From Podaxis mareebaensis (Eukaryota; Basidiomycota; Agaricomycetes; Agaricales; Agaricaceae): 64,000 nt of DNA. Made by a program: the position numbers and the translations under genes. Below, piece after piece: positions 10,680 to 22,225 of this stretch. The stretch is from the NCBI GenBank assembly GCA_018524725.1, contig JAEUWP010000062.1:106701-170700 (forward strand), read 5' to 3'. How positions within the stretch are numbered: position 1 is the first letter of the stretch; the number at the start of each line of letters is the position of its first letter. The notes under the pieces were generated by a model. It did no database searches. It was given only the letters and a program-made list of their open reading frames with translations, and was not told the origin of the DNA.

Positions 10680-12839
10680 CTACTGAGTATGGTAAACCCG
10701 GTTTGTCACTACCTGCAATCCCTCAGCCACACCAACTTCCCAGGTCAACGTAAGATTCACGACCTCCATGCTACCAAGATCCGAGATGATCCAATTGAGC
10801 CTGCCATCTTGTCCCAAAGCATCCACCTGGACATTCTCCTCATCCGCCCCATGCCACTGGGCAAAAACAAGGGGCTTGTCTGAGACCTTGGTTGGAATTG
10901 GGAGATTCTTGGTCTTCTTTCCATCTTCCTTTGAGGTGCCATTGCCGCTGGAACCACTTTTAATGCTCCCTGTACCGCCGATTGATATTGCGCGTTGAAC
11001 GGTGCTCGCCAGGCCAGGTAAGGCGAGTTCCGGGTTCTTGAGTTTGACTGTAACTCGCGCGTCTTTTGATACTGGGATCCCGTCGACAATTTTGAGCATA
11101 GGGATAGGCGTGAGTTTCGTGTTCTGAATTGTTATCCGCTGTGTGGAAATCTTTGTTGCAGTCTTGTTGATCAACCCCGACTGAGAGGACCTTTCGACAC
11201 AGGGATGGTAGGTGATACGGACGGCCGGATCGAGGCTATCGTATACGCGAGTTAGACGACGAATGATAGTGGAACAGATAGCGAACATACCCAAGTGAAA
11301 AGTTGAAAGTTTCCTGTGGGTTGGCCGTATGCAAGGTTGACTTGGAATTGAAAGATCCATCTACGTAGATATTCACATCTCCATTAAGAAGAATGTAATC
11401 ACTAGTGTTCTTAATTTTGGCCTGCGGCAAGGTTCATTAACGAGCCAATTCACGCTATCACAACCATTTGACTCACTTGCAAGTGTGCCTGGACGTCCAA
11501 CTTCGGAACTGCCACCCAGGAAAGTACTGCATCCAATTCGAGTTCCACAATCGTGATATCATGTCCATTGTTATCGGAGGGTATGGTCACCAATCCAGGA
11601 ATCTTGTACGTCGTGCTCACTGCACCTTTGCTATGCGTAGATACCACAGTTGTGGCCAGAGCTGGTGAAGATGGGCCATCATCGAACACACCAAAGCCCA
11701 GGTCTTCGCTCTCCGAATCAGCGACTTTCTGTTTTATGGCTGCTCCCGGGCTCCTTGCGATCATTGCGAATGCTGTCATTTGTTTCACCGTCTTTTCCAC
11801 AGTTTCTTTGGGCTTCTCCTTGATTTCGAGTTTCTCAGTATAAAGGACTGGCAGGTTGACGTTGTAAGTCGGCGTATTGGTTTCGAGGAGGATAGGAACG
11901 TTATCCCAGACCTGCCAGCGGCCGAAAATGCATTTAGTAGAGCCCTGCAGAGAGAACGAGAATAGAAACATGCCTCCCCCGTACCCTGGCTGATCCTTGC
12001 TTGATAAACCAATTTAACAGGTTTCTCTTTCGTTTGGGTGTTGACCCTGACAGTGTACGTCGCGTCCCATGTCGCGTTTCTGACGGCTTTACAGAGTCGG
12101 CAACACGAAATCCGCAACGCATATCAACCAGACTCACCATATTTCAACACCAGAATCACTTCTCCATCCTTGTCAGCGAACACACCAACTTCAACCTGCT
12201 TGCGCAATTCCTGATTGAAGGGAGGGTTCAATCTCTCTTTCTCCTGCTCCATCTCTTTGCTAGACGCGTCGAGCTCCTTCTTGAGACCAGCAATCCTCAT
12301 GTCCAACCTCTCCAAGTTCTCCTCACTTGTCAGGATAATCTCGCTCAACTTGTCGGCATCAACATGTTGCGCGTTCAGGGTCTCAAGGTATTTGTAAACC
12401 GCGTCACGACTGCGTTCGCACCTCTCGATGGCAGCCTCTATTCCTTTTTGCCTTTCTTGTACGGCATCGATTATCGGCGAAGTGGTGACCGTTGGGGGTT
12501 GCGCGGCTTCAAACACGGTGACACCTTGGATGGTACCGGCACCCTTGCCCTCGACTCTAAGCGTCAACCCGTCAGAGGAATGCCTTGGAGCCACGCGAAA
12601 CAAACCGTCACACACCTCAATGTTGTGTCATCCAGGAAAGACGAAAGGCCATTGATGATAACCTTGTTCTGCCCAGTACCAACAGAGAACCTAACCTCTC
12701 GCGTCACCTCCGCGCGTCCGGTATACAGGGTAACACCGGTAATTCTGCTCTCTTTCTCCGCAGGGATTTCAATGATTGTCACGGCCGCGTTAAACGTTGG
12801 AGGCGGAGGTTGAGATTCTCCGTTTGCTGCTAGAGTCAT
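10680..12839 (-). CDS. DUF4140/DUF4139 protein, mucoidy-inhibitor-A-like (625 aa)
   Basis: Six exons: 12616-12839, 12138-12556, 11974-12086, 11477-11911, 11291-11421 and 10680-11235. Phases agree throughout. The N-terminal domain (SRITGVTLYTGRAEVTREV) is DUF4140. A long coiled coil at about residues 105-190 follows. The C-terminal half is DUF4139 (LVYQARISQGTGEVWDNVPI, then SLGLDPAVRITYHP). The family is named after a bacterial protein of poorly known function and is widespread in fungi; the biochemical role is unknown. Intron 3 (11912-11973) has a GC donor. No GT donor nearby preserves both the frame and the conserved residues. The last dozen codons after the GLQ residues could instead be read as the start of another intron. 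Confidence 0.9.
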
Positions 12840-14267
12840 TTTGCCCGATACTGAGTGGTGGTTGGTGACACAGAGAACTTAATAGCAAGTAGCTCTGCTG
12901 GATCCCTTCGCTTTATAGTAAAACTCCCATCAGTTTCAGGGATATTTGAATTGGGCATGGACGGGGCGCTGGCATTGGCGATGACGCTCACTCAGTTGGG
13001 GTCATTTTGGCTTAGCATATACATCTCAATGGCGGAACACTACATATTCGTGATTGCTAAACGAGAGTAGATATTTAGACATGTCTGTTCCATTGACCAC
13101 TTCATAATTGCAAGCGTGCATGATTTCAGGAAAGCTGCGCCAACCAACTGGTGGCACACCCCGATGGCTCTGATGCGTGATGAGCTAGGTGCTTGAGTTT
13201 TCCTCGTCCGAGAGAACCATGTGACGTGTCGTAACCACTCCGAGCACAACTTACCACCCCTACAGTGCTTCGCCCCACCTTTGCGGAGGATGGACCAAAT
13301 CGAAAAAAAAAAGGTCGGAGCCGAGCAGGATGCAATAGATCCGACGGCCGCCGAACAAGATACCACTGGCTGGTGCCACTCCCTCCGGAGGCTCCCCACC
13401 GCGAGACCTGGAGCCCTGTACATAACTGAAGTACACATCAGTGCTTGAACGCTGCTATGCAGTGCAAGAATGTATCCATGCAGACAGTTGAATAAGGGCC
13501 AGAGAGGGAATAGATGATATGGAAAGTCTAAGTGAGTTGAGAATAAGGGAATAAGACAAAAAGCATGTTAATATGAAAACTGCATATATGCAGCTCCCTT
13601 GGTCAGGTCGATAGGGCGGGACCTGATGCGCCCAAGGCCGAAGTCCCTGAGGGAGGGACCGAAGCTGGAGCCGAGGTCGGTGGTGCAGCTAGTTATCTTG
13701 CCCGGTATCAGACCCTTACATATTTGGAACCAAGTTTTTCTTTTCTTTTTGGTCCACCCCGATTTCTTGCTATACATCAAGTTAGAACACGGAAAATGTT
13801 GGAAGTTGTAGGTAAGATATGCAGGAATACACAGGGAAAGTATGAGTCCGAAATAAAAACGGGAAGGGGGGAAGCACAAAGCAGGGGTGAGCGCAAAGGT
13901 GGGGTGAAGCACGGTATTACTGTACACACTTGTCTCCTACCTCACCATCCGTTTCCTCAATCTGACTCGTGCTCACTTCTCGCTACGCTCCTTGTAAATT
14001 TCCTAGCCTCCCCCTACGCTGAACTCCGGCATAGGTGATCAGGGAACGTTTTACCGGGCTGACCCGATCGCATTGCTTTTCGACTTCACTGCATGGGGTT
14101 TTGGGCACTCACAGCCCGTTTCCCCTTCACCGAATCCAATGCTAATTGTCTTCCTTATACACCAGTCAGCGCAATTTGACATTATCTGACCTCTCCGGAG
14201 GAGACCTCATGCCATACCTACTGAGACTACTTTCGCCAATAGATATTATGAATAATGCATGTAGGGG
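12840..14267. other. intergenic region
   Basis: It contains the promoter of the DUF4139 gene and the 3' space of ZPR1. Frames of up to about 130 codons have no domain or splice support. A run of A's at about 13302-13311 is the only simple repeat. Confidence 0.45.
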
Positions 14268-16087
14268 CTACGACACAGTCACTAAAGTGGGCTCTTTGTT
14301 CTCCTGGCCCTTCTCCCCAGATTTCTCCTTTACACCCTCCTCATACCCTTCAACCTTGATATCGTTCAACCCGAGTTCTTCGTTTTGCTCCCATGTCCGC
14401 TCGTAAGTTTCGATGGTCATATTAGGGTCCGGGTCCGGTGCGTAGAGATTCTGAACGTAAGAATTTGCAAGAGGGTCGTCCAGGATGACAGTAAATGGGC
14501 GCTCAGCGTTCTTGACCTATGTTGAAGCGGCTTATCAGATACTATGGACATGGTACCGACAGGGAAATCGCCGACCTGTTTGAGGTTTTGGAGGAAAGTT
14601 TCAAATGAAACCTTGTCTTCTACTTTTGACGAGTCACCGCTCATGAAGACCTTTTCGGCGAGTTCCTCGTACACCTGTTCCAGGATACCCTCGAGCGTAG
14701 TGAAACGGCCACCGAGCGTTCCGTGAGTTAGCACAAGGTCAATCTCTGGTATACTGAGGCCAGCCGTTTCGCTCTGCGGACGGTAAATTCAGACTGTATT
14801 ATTACACACAGGCACGAGGGATAGACTAACCTTCAAAATATCCCGACTCAGATCCTCGCGATCCTCCACCTTTAATGTGATGCGTTTTCCCTTCTCGGAG
14901 ATAGCAGCTCCAGATTTGACCTCATTATCACGATATCCGCATCGGTCGCAATTCGTGGACATGATTAAAATATCCTAGAATAAGGGATCAGGATGACTCG
15001 CTTCTCATCAACTCGAGCAACTGCTCACCTTGAAATAAGGTATATTAACTTTCTTCATTTTGGTGTCGATAGGATGCCCGCAGCTCGAACAAACTCCGGG
15101 GAACACCAAGATCTCATCATCACCGACAGGCGCGTTCTCAGGATTGATTGCGTCAGGGTTTGCAACCTTTGGTGCTTCCGACACTCCACTTGCCTCCACC
15201 TCCTCAGGATTGACCAATCCTAGAGCGATATTCTGCTCGAGCGTCCGGTGGTACGTCTTCATACTCCACTTTGGATCCGACATGTTCCCTACGAACTCGA
15301 TGAAGCTGTTTCCTGCGGGATCATCGAGCTTGATAGTGAATGGAGGCATGGGAGCGTCTTTCTCTGATGCTTTCTTTGCTTCGCCGATGTTATCATTTTC
15401 GCCATTGTCATCATCAGGGTCTCCCAGAACCTCTCTGAGCTTGTCGATGAGGTTCTGGATCATCTGGTATCCATTCGGGTCTTGGGTTCTTCGTAGGGGT
15501 TGGTCCATACTTAAATCGGAAACAATGTCGCGTATAAGACCCTCCACGGTTGTGAGTTGCCCCCGAGAGGTAGGGGGAAGTGTAAGTTCAAATTCGAGAA
15601 TTGTGACCTCGCAAGTCGGAGAGCGTACTATCTGACGGTCGAGGTCGGAACGATCCAAAATACGAGCCGTGTAGGTCGTCCCTTCCGCTACAATGCAATG
15701 GTATTAAACAGGGAACTAGTGTGAGGACAGGTTGATAACGCACACTTTATCTCTCCCGCTGACTGGATTTCATTGTTCTGTGTCCCGCAGTGTTCGCACC
15801 TGAAGGACATCACGACGATTTCCCTGAAGAACGGAATAGAAGTCAAAAGCAATCTCGTGGTTCCCTACTAGCCTCTGCCTCAGTCCACGTATGCGCACAA
15901 ATCGCATGTAAATGAAACCGACCTTTTCATGGCAGTTCATGCACAGCGACTCGATTTCCGTCACGACCTTCTCATCGTCCTCTGCAGCTGTAACTGGTTT
16001 CTCCTCGTCTGCGACAACCTGATCAGCCTGATCAGCGACCTTTCCAATGGCCGGGAAAAGTTCTTCTTTCTTGTCCGTAGTGGGCAT
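14268..16087 (-). CDS. ZPR1: zinc-finger protein ZPR1 (511 aa)
   Basis: Conserved eukaryotic protein with two C4 zinc-finger/ZPR1 modules. It binds nascent eEF1A and helps it fold. Exons: 15923-16087, 15744-15864, 15029-15687, 14831-14974, 14576-14773 and 14268-14516; all phases agree. Zinc finger 1 is CMNC...CEHC, interrupted by intron 1. The first module continues with [18 protein letters not shown] and [10 protein letters not shown]. Zinc finger 2 is CSSC...CDRC, followed by [36 protein letters not shown] and the second module. The duplicated architecture and the length (about 460-500 aa is usual) fit. The N-terminus and C-terminus are acidic and polar. It should be an essential gene in the cytosol and nucleus. 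Confidence 0.95.
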
Positions 16088-16423
16088 CGAGCCGAGATAA
16101 AAGTAGTGGTAGATTGATAAGTTCTGAAGGCCATCTGAAACTTGTCATGAAGCAAATCTTATCAGGACCGTATTTGTTCGTGTTTGACTGAGAATATTCG
16201 AGGCACCGGCATCTACAGATGACGTCATGGACAGAAAACAATCCAGAACCTCTTTAAAATAGCTGCAGAGAAAGCGCTGAAATATAGACGTATTGGTCCT
16301 TGGGAAAAACCCAGTCTATCGTATTTCCTAGGTGATGATCTGAGTCAAAGCCTTTAAAAAGCGAGATGACACATCCCACCGGAGAATGTCTGCATCTGGA
16401 GGCATCTGATCCTCCTAGTGAAA

Positions 16424-16900
16424 CTACCACTTACGTGAAATTAGCCCCGAAACGCCGATTACTCTTCCCGTCAACGAACAACTCTTGTTCTCAAAATTTC
16501 CTTTCCTACATCGTTCATCTTGACTCTCTGGGCAACCATCGTCTAACTTCCTGTTTTGAATCGGAAGCTGCCCCTCGAAACTAATGTTCCATAAGCTGGG
16601 TTGCACTCTGAGTTTGGAAGTCAACAGAGCTTCTTGTTGGCCGAATATCCAGGCACGGTGTAGGGCGGAAGATACGTGTAAAGCTCGCCATCCCCGTTCC
16701 TTCGCCACATCAAGTGCACCGAGAAACGAACAAAGTTCTATTGGGTCCAAGGCGGTTGTAAAAGTGGGTGGACTGATCGAGGCAATGACAGACGGAATAG
16801 CCGCACGAGGGTGGTGGAATGAGGTCACATGAATTATTTGAGGGAAGGTCGCTTGCAGCGCGTCGAATTCGGAGGAGGATGGAAGGGGGATAGAGAACAT
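16424..16900 (-). CDS. hypothetical protein (158 aa, doubtful)
   Basis: An ATG-initiated frame whose first 105 codons look coding (ITSFHHPRA-like, Pro/Ile-rich then LGALDVAKERGWRALHVSSA), while the last 50 look random. The real gene may splice before its apparent end. A TATA-like TTTATAAA lies at about 17010, roughly 110 bp upstream. It is not assigned to any family. It is transcribed toward ZPR1, whose start is 337 bp away from this stop in the same orientation. Confidence 0.33.
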   Translation of the reverse strand: MFSIPLPSSSEFDALQATFPQIIHVTSFHHPRAAIPSVIASISPPTFTTALDPIELCSFLGALDVAKERGWRALHVSSALHRAWIFGQQEALLTSKLRVQPSLWNISFEGQLPIQNRKLDDGCPESQDERCRKGNFENKSCSLTGRVIGVSGLISRKW

Positions 16901-18488
16901 TTGGGTATATCAGGGGAGGGAGGTCGGACGAAATGGCATTTCGAGAAAGATGAAACTTAGGTCAAGGCCAGGGAATGGATCCTCAGTAGGGATCTCCACT
17001 ATCTCCACTTTATAAATGGAAAGATGTGTATTTTCCAGCGCAGTCGAAGTTGGTGGTAAGGTATTAATGTGCAAACTCGTTGATCGGGAAAGGTATGGAG
17101 CGTGTGGTAGTGACAGTCCCTAGGTGAGTACCAGCTATGATGGAGAGGTTCTGATCGTCATACAAGGATGAGATACTCGAAATCTGAGATGTCGTGAATA
17201 CGAATACGATGCTTTTCAGCACAAAAAAAAAACGAAAAAACAAAGGGACAGGGAGCACGCGCTCATGATCCCATACAAGAAGATGCATCTGGTTTCACTG
17301 TATGATATATTTGAGTGCTTTCTTATGGATTTGCTGGGGGTCAGCCGTACAGAGACAAGTGACCTGTAACATCGGTGCCTCTTGTTCATCTTCAACAAGA
17401 CGCTCCATTCAACAACCTCGGAGGTGTCGCGAGGTGGTTGAGAAATATTGATTTCTCGCATCGGCGAGCCTACAGCTCCACACTAAGCAAGCGACAATTG
17501 ATACCGGGGCACAGGATCTCAGCTTGTGGTCTAAAGACAACAATTGGCTTTCTTGAACCTGAATCCTTACCATCAAAATTGCCACGAGTGACCGAATTTT
17601 CCAGTATACGAGTCACGATTTGTATATTTAGGTAGATGCTGGAATACAAGTTAAGCACTTCCATTCCATATATTTTGTCCATGAACATGAGATGGCGCCC
17701 GTCAATCTCGGTAAACACTCGAGAAAGCTTGGTATGGATGGCAACCGACCCTTTCAATGAGAACACAATATCTTCTAGTGCATTTCTCCGGAGTACTCTT
17801 GCTCTCAAAGGCAGTGCAAGCTATCCTATAGGAGACGTTCAGAACGGTTTTCTTCCCTGATTCAAAGGGCGAACGCACCTATTTCCGTGCTATTAATATT
17901 CATTTGGTGATATGTTTCGCACTATAGTTCGGCTTGCGTGGTGAAATAACATAAGCTCGAAAGAGGGTTCACACGGGACATTAGCTCACCGAAAAAGCCA
18001 TTGATAACGGATGCGCCTCTTCACTGTTGTCAATTTCCTGCTATCCTTGTTCAACTGCACGTACACCACTACTGACTGAGCCTCCTGATCGCTTGGTGTA
18101 TATGTGCCGAGTCATATAATTTTTTCCTGTCTTTGTTTTACCATTGTATGATCACCATGGAGCGCCAGTGAGCTCAACACCAAGCTCTACCAAGAAACCG
18201 TATTTAGCAGTCCCGATAGTCGGACCCATAATTCTAGTCTCTCTAGGCAGCATTCTGCATGACAGGCTCCACCTTCTCAACACCCGGGTTCAGCTAAGAC
18301 CTTCAGCTTCTCGCCGCCGTGAGGCTCTAGGTGCCAGCGGCAAAATGAAGCGCCTTGGTCATCTTTCAGGAATAAACTAAGCAAAACATAGGCATTTCAT
18401 CGTATAAAAGACATACAGTATCCATAGAGCAGAGTCAGCGTGCTACAGCCAACTGCCAGCAACTCCTTTCGATCCACTCACAACAGCC
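16901..18488. other. intergenic region upstream of the small secreted protein gene
   Basis: A minus-strand frame at 17470-17808 (about 112 codons) has mildly coding-like composition but no recognisable domain and no clear splice partners. Poly-A runs lie at about 17222-17238. The 3' end contains the promoter of the next gene. Confidence 0.4.
18403..18410 (+). promoter_or_regulatory. TATA box (TATAAAAG)
   Basis: A canonical TATAAAAG lies 79 bp before the start codon at 18489. That spacing is normal for strongly expressed fungal secreted-protein genes. Inferred from position and consensus only. Confidence 0.6.
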
Positions 18489-18992
18489 ATGAAATTCACT
18501 CTTGCTGCCCTCGTTCCCGTTGCTCTTGCCTTGTCCGTCATGGGCAGCCCAGTCGAGCTTGACATTCGTCAGCAACAGGCCCCGAAGTGCAACCTTGCTG
18601 GTCGGTGTCCTTTGTCCTCTTGAGAGGAGAAGTTGACAGCTGATTTTTTTTTCACAGGTTGCCTCCTTACAATTGGTAGTAATGTTCCGGGAATTATCAA
18701 TCCCTGTCTGGGTGCGGCAGACAAACTCCGTGCCATTCAACAAGCCGAGGCCCAAGGCAAACCGCCTAGTAAGATCAAGTGAATCGCGGAGAGTGCATGT
18801 CTCTAATCACATATCTAGGCGCATCTGATCAGGCCAGCCTCGCTACAGGGGTGACCCAATGTATTTTGACCAGTGTTTCTGCTGGTTTGGGTATTGTGAG
18901 TTCATTGGTTAGTGGAAATATATCCTGTTTCTTACTTACCTGCTTCACTTCAGCCAAACGCTTGTAATGGATGCCCTGGCGCTCCTGCCTAG
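18489..18992 (+). CDS. small secreted cysteine-rich protein (112 aa), possibly CBP-like
   Basis: Four exons: 18489-18600, 18658-18768, 18819-18895 and 18954-18992. Introns are 50-58 nt with clean GT-AG ends. The N-terminus MKFTLAALVPVALALSVMGS is a clear signal peptide. The mature protein has six cysteines: Cys34 and Cys39, one in INPCLGAADKL, one in GVTQCILTS and two in NACNGCPGAPA. This suggests three disulfides. The size and six-Cys pattern recall the fungal calcium-binding-protein (CBP1-like) family, but the match is by pattern only. It could be an effector-like or cell-wall-associated protein. A TATA box stands just upstream. Confidence 0.85.
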
Positions 18993-19791
18993 TAGAGTGG
19001 TACCATGTCAAGTCCTACAAAGGGTATTTTCTGAACAAACGTATTGTATCTCTGTAGAGGAAGAATGAGAGAGAATATATCAATGAGTACTCGGTGCAGG
19101 TTTGTATTGGACTTGGAACATCGCCAATGGTAGTACGACCGGATGAGACTCAAGTTTGTGCCTGCAGTGCCGTTTTGCACGGTGAAATCGATACCTCCAA
19201 AGCAAAAGCAAGGATATCATGTACTCCGCAGAACAGCTGAGTCATAGCCAAATTGCCACCTTGAAGAGGAGTCAGGCGCTCTAGTAGTGAAGACAAGTGA
19301 GCAAGGGAACGCCCAGCGGGTCGAAGCAACGGGGAAAGCGAGCGTTCCAGCGCCAAGTCGTACAGGGGGAAAGGTTAGATGAAGATTGATGGCCTGGGGC
19401 GAGATAGAATGCGAATATGGGGCTGATATTTTACTGCCCCTCAGCTACAGAGGGAAGGTATCATATATACACGAATGAAAGCAAATAATAAGCTCATCTC
19501 GTATCTCCAGAAGAGATGATGGATATTTTTAATACGTTGGTCGCTTCCCAGGTGTATGCACATTACTCCAGGACGCTGCTACATAATATTATGGGGGTCC
19601 CAATGGGAGATCTTCTCGTTTAGTCGAGCTCATTCTGATAAAATGATATAATATCTGTGCCGAATACATTATGAATGCTGATAATCGAATATACGAAACA
19701 CTGACGAAACCCCAGGAAACAACCCTGACCGTGAAAAAGTGCCCACAAGATATTACAAAGGTGGGACGACGGACTACGAGGCTGCACAGCT
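18993..19791. other. intergenic region
   Basis: No gene was seen. A minus-strand frame at 19150-19356 is unsupported. The last 50 bases flank the 3' end of the first RNase H-like gene. Confidence 0.45.
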
Positions 19792-21042
19792 CTATTCTTT
19801 CTCTCGTGGTAATGGAGTCACGAACTCTTGGAGATGTGCGGGGATACTGACGAAGAACGGGAATCGCTGGCTTGGACTCCCCAGTCGCATCCGGGACGGA
19901 TCATCCGCTGGGTTATCACCGCCTCTAATCCATTTGATATCGAGGGTGATTCCGTGTTGGCAGCAGAGGGAATGAATGTTTCTGATGATCTCTCCCATCT
20001 GCGGCTCATTAAAATCTTGTTCTGAGAGAGCTTGTACAACGCCCGAATTATCGGAACGGAGTACGATCCGTGACTGGGAGTATCCTGCCTCGATCATCAG
20101 CCTGACTCCCAGCTCCGCAGCCACAGCTTCCATCCATTGTGTGTGCCTTTGCCTTTTATGCCATCCTTTCCCGGGCTTCCATGCCTCCCATTGGCCATTG
20201 AATACGAAACCAATGCCTTTACCGGAAGCATCCACGTATACTTCTAGGGGCTTGCCATCGGAAGCCGGGACAGCATGCGCCGGGCCAAGTTCGCCAGCCG
20301 AGGTGTCAGTGGCCCGTATACCAGTGTCGTGCAGACGGAGCTGACTCGGGGTTGTGTCATCCGTCTGGACCGCTGGACCACCAATCACCTGCACAGCATC
20401 GTCTTCGTCACTATCACTGTCCAGCCCCTGCTCCCAGTCAACCGCCATGTCACTTTCGGACGAGGATTCGCTAGCACTGCTAGTGTCGAAGGCGAGGTCA
20501 GGTGGGGAAGAGGAATCGGAGTCTGAAGCTTGTGGAAGGACGTTCTCTTCATGATCCAGCCGCTCAGGGTCAGACGATGGCGAAGAAAGGAGTTCGTCAT
20601 AGGCGATTCGCAGAGCGAGTAATTCGTCCTGTAATATTGTTATCTCTTGTTTTGCCTCCTCGAGTTGAAGGCCATAAAGTGAGTTCAAAGCCTGAGCGGC
20701 ATCGCGTTGGGATCGATATGCTTTTAGGCGCTCGTTATCATGCTGTTGCTGTGACTCCCGGCCATGACGAAAACCGTCCATAAATCGACTTCGTAGCTCA
20801 GCGTCACGCTGACGAAGAGCGCGAGCATGTGTTACATCGAACTCCTGAACGCCGGAGACATGCATGATGTAGTCGCGGCACACCCGGCAACCACAGAGAT
20901 GGACTATTCCGAAGGCTGGGTCATAGACCCAGGGACCGACAGAGCGAGTCGTGTGAGGTGGTTCACGTCCTTCCGGAGTCGTATGCATATGGGAAAATGG
21001 GAATAGCGACCGAGCGTTGCTCTGATCACTATTGTTGGACAT
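19792..21042 (-). CDS. RNase H-like fusion protein, copy 1 (416 aa)
   Basis: An intronless ORF. Residues 38-75 form a conserved block with WVYDP, a VHLCGCRVCRDY motif (Cys50, 52, 55) and QEFD, which may bind a metal. Residues 76-150 are a char­ged coiled coil. Residues 155-265 are an acidic Ser/Asp/Glu linker. Residues 266-400 are an RNase H fold, with the four acidic catalytic positions Asp271 (YVDASGKGIGF), Glu310 (AVAAELG), Asp331 (LRSDNSGVV) and Asp380 (GGDNPADDPSR). The NPAD-PSR ending resembles retroelement RNase H, such as DIRS/Ngaro types, but no reverse transcriptase or integrase is fused or adjacent. The function is unknown. It may be a domesticated nuclease acting on RNA-DNA hybrids, or part of a non-autonomous element. 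Confidence 0.8.
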   Translation of the reverse strand: MSNNSDQSNARSLFPFSHMHTTPEGREPPHTTRSVGPWVYDPAFGIVHLCGCRVCRDYIMHVSGVQEFDVTHARALRQRDAELRSRFMDGFRHGRESQQQHDNERLKAYRSQRDAAQALNSLYGLQLEEAKQEITILQDELLALRIAYDELLSSPSSDPERLDHEENVLPQASDSDSSSPPDLAFDTSSASESSSESDMAVDWEQGLDSDSDEDDAVQVIGGPAVQTDDTTPSQLRLHDTGIRATDTSAGELGPAHAVPASDGKPLEVYVDASGKGIGFVFNGQWEAWKPGKGWHKRQRHTQWMEAVAAELGVRLMIEAGYSQSRIVLRSDNSGVVQALSEQDFNEPQMGEIIRNIHSLCCQHGITLDIKWIRGGDNPADDPSRMRLGSPSQRFPFFVSIPAHLQEFVTPLPREKE

Positions 21043-22225
21043 TGTGACTGTTGGTAGAAATGGCTGTAGAGGCTGAGTTGAACGTTGAACTCTCGTTTAA
21101 TGGAGGCTACTTTCGAGTCTTCCGAGGGCACGGCCGGTCTTAACGTGGTGATGCCTGATGGGGAGACTTTCCGAATGCCAACAGGCAGGCTTGCGCATGG
21201 AAGTGATCCGTTATCCGACCCTAGAGAGCAGGCATCACAGAAAGAGAACGAGCACAGGCAGCGTGGTATTATGAAGTAGTGTGTCCGCAAAAGAATGGAG
21301 TTTTCTTCGGGCTCGTGTAGTCCTCGCGTCTATTGCGCTTGAAGCATGCCATCTAGGGTACGCAGCAAGACCTGATGAAGCCATTCCGCCAGAGCAGATT
21401 GAGGGTGATGGCGGGAGGAGCCAAAAATCACGCTCAGGCAGGCTGTAACACAATGTGTTTGTTACAGACTGGAACTCTGTAGTGAACGAAGTTCAACGTT
21501 CAAACGTTCATGGTAATGGAAGGTGAGTTTGTAGTTCGGACGTGACGCTCACGCTGAGCCACGCTGTCACGGCCCTTTCCCTCCCATCAGAGGCTACAGG
21601 CTACGTGCATTCTAATGACGGCGATTGTGAGCAGTGGGCGAGTATGATCAACGCAAGATGCTGGAAAATAATGGAAAATAATTGGGATTGTTTTTCACGA
21701 AGGTTTCCTGTACTAGAGTTCATCGTCTTGCTCTTGTCGACTCTGGGTATGTTGTACGTACTGTCCCCCGGCTCGATGTATGCTGACCCCATCTTACATC
21801 CTGGTTCTGAGCGCTTTCATCGAACACGTTCCACTGCGTGAATACATCGGTTATTATACTTATCACTATTTCCGTGATGAGCGTTAAACTCTCATTACTC
21901 CTGCGCCAAACTTTTGATGTTGATTACGCTATTTCAATTCGAAGCTGCGTAAATATACCAGGAGCCATGTATAGTAGCTAGAGACAATGAGAAATGCTTT
22001 TCCGCCCTTCCTTTGGTTGCGAGGTGCGAAAGTTCGGCTGGACCGTACGGTTTCTGGATACCCGAATAAAAATGATAGATTTGAATCTGAGTACAACATG
22101 GGTATGTGAATGCTGATAAGCGAGAACATAAAATCGGTGCCGAAGACCCGAGAAAGCCTTGGCTTTCAACAATTGCTTATAGTACATTCGGATAATTGAA
22201 CAATGCGTCGAAAGTTTGCATACCT
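21043..22225. repeat. spacer with duplicated upstream flank of RNase H-like copy 1
   Basis: About 21265-21390 (a GAAGCAGTGTG-like word, AAAGAATGGA, CTCGTGTAGTCCT, then a GTACG-AGCAAGA word) reappears in the same order at about 23705-23830 upstream of copy 2. The tandem duplication therefore included promoter DNA. The remainder, about 21480-22200, holds no gene. Confidence 0.6.

Noticed and set aside
13040..14038. several 70-132-codon frames on both strands
   Set aside because: They overlap each other, lack splice-supported extensions and have no domain.
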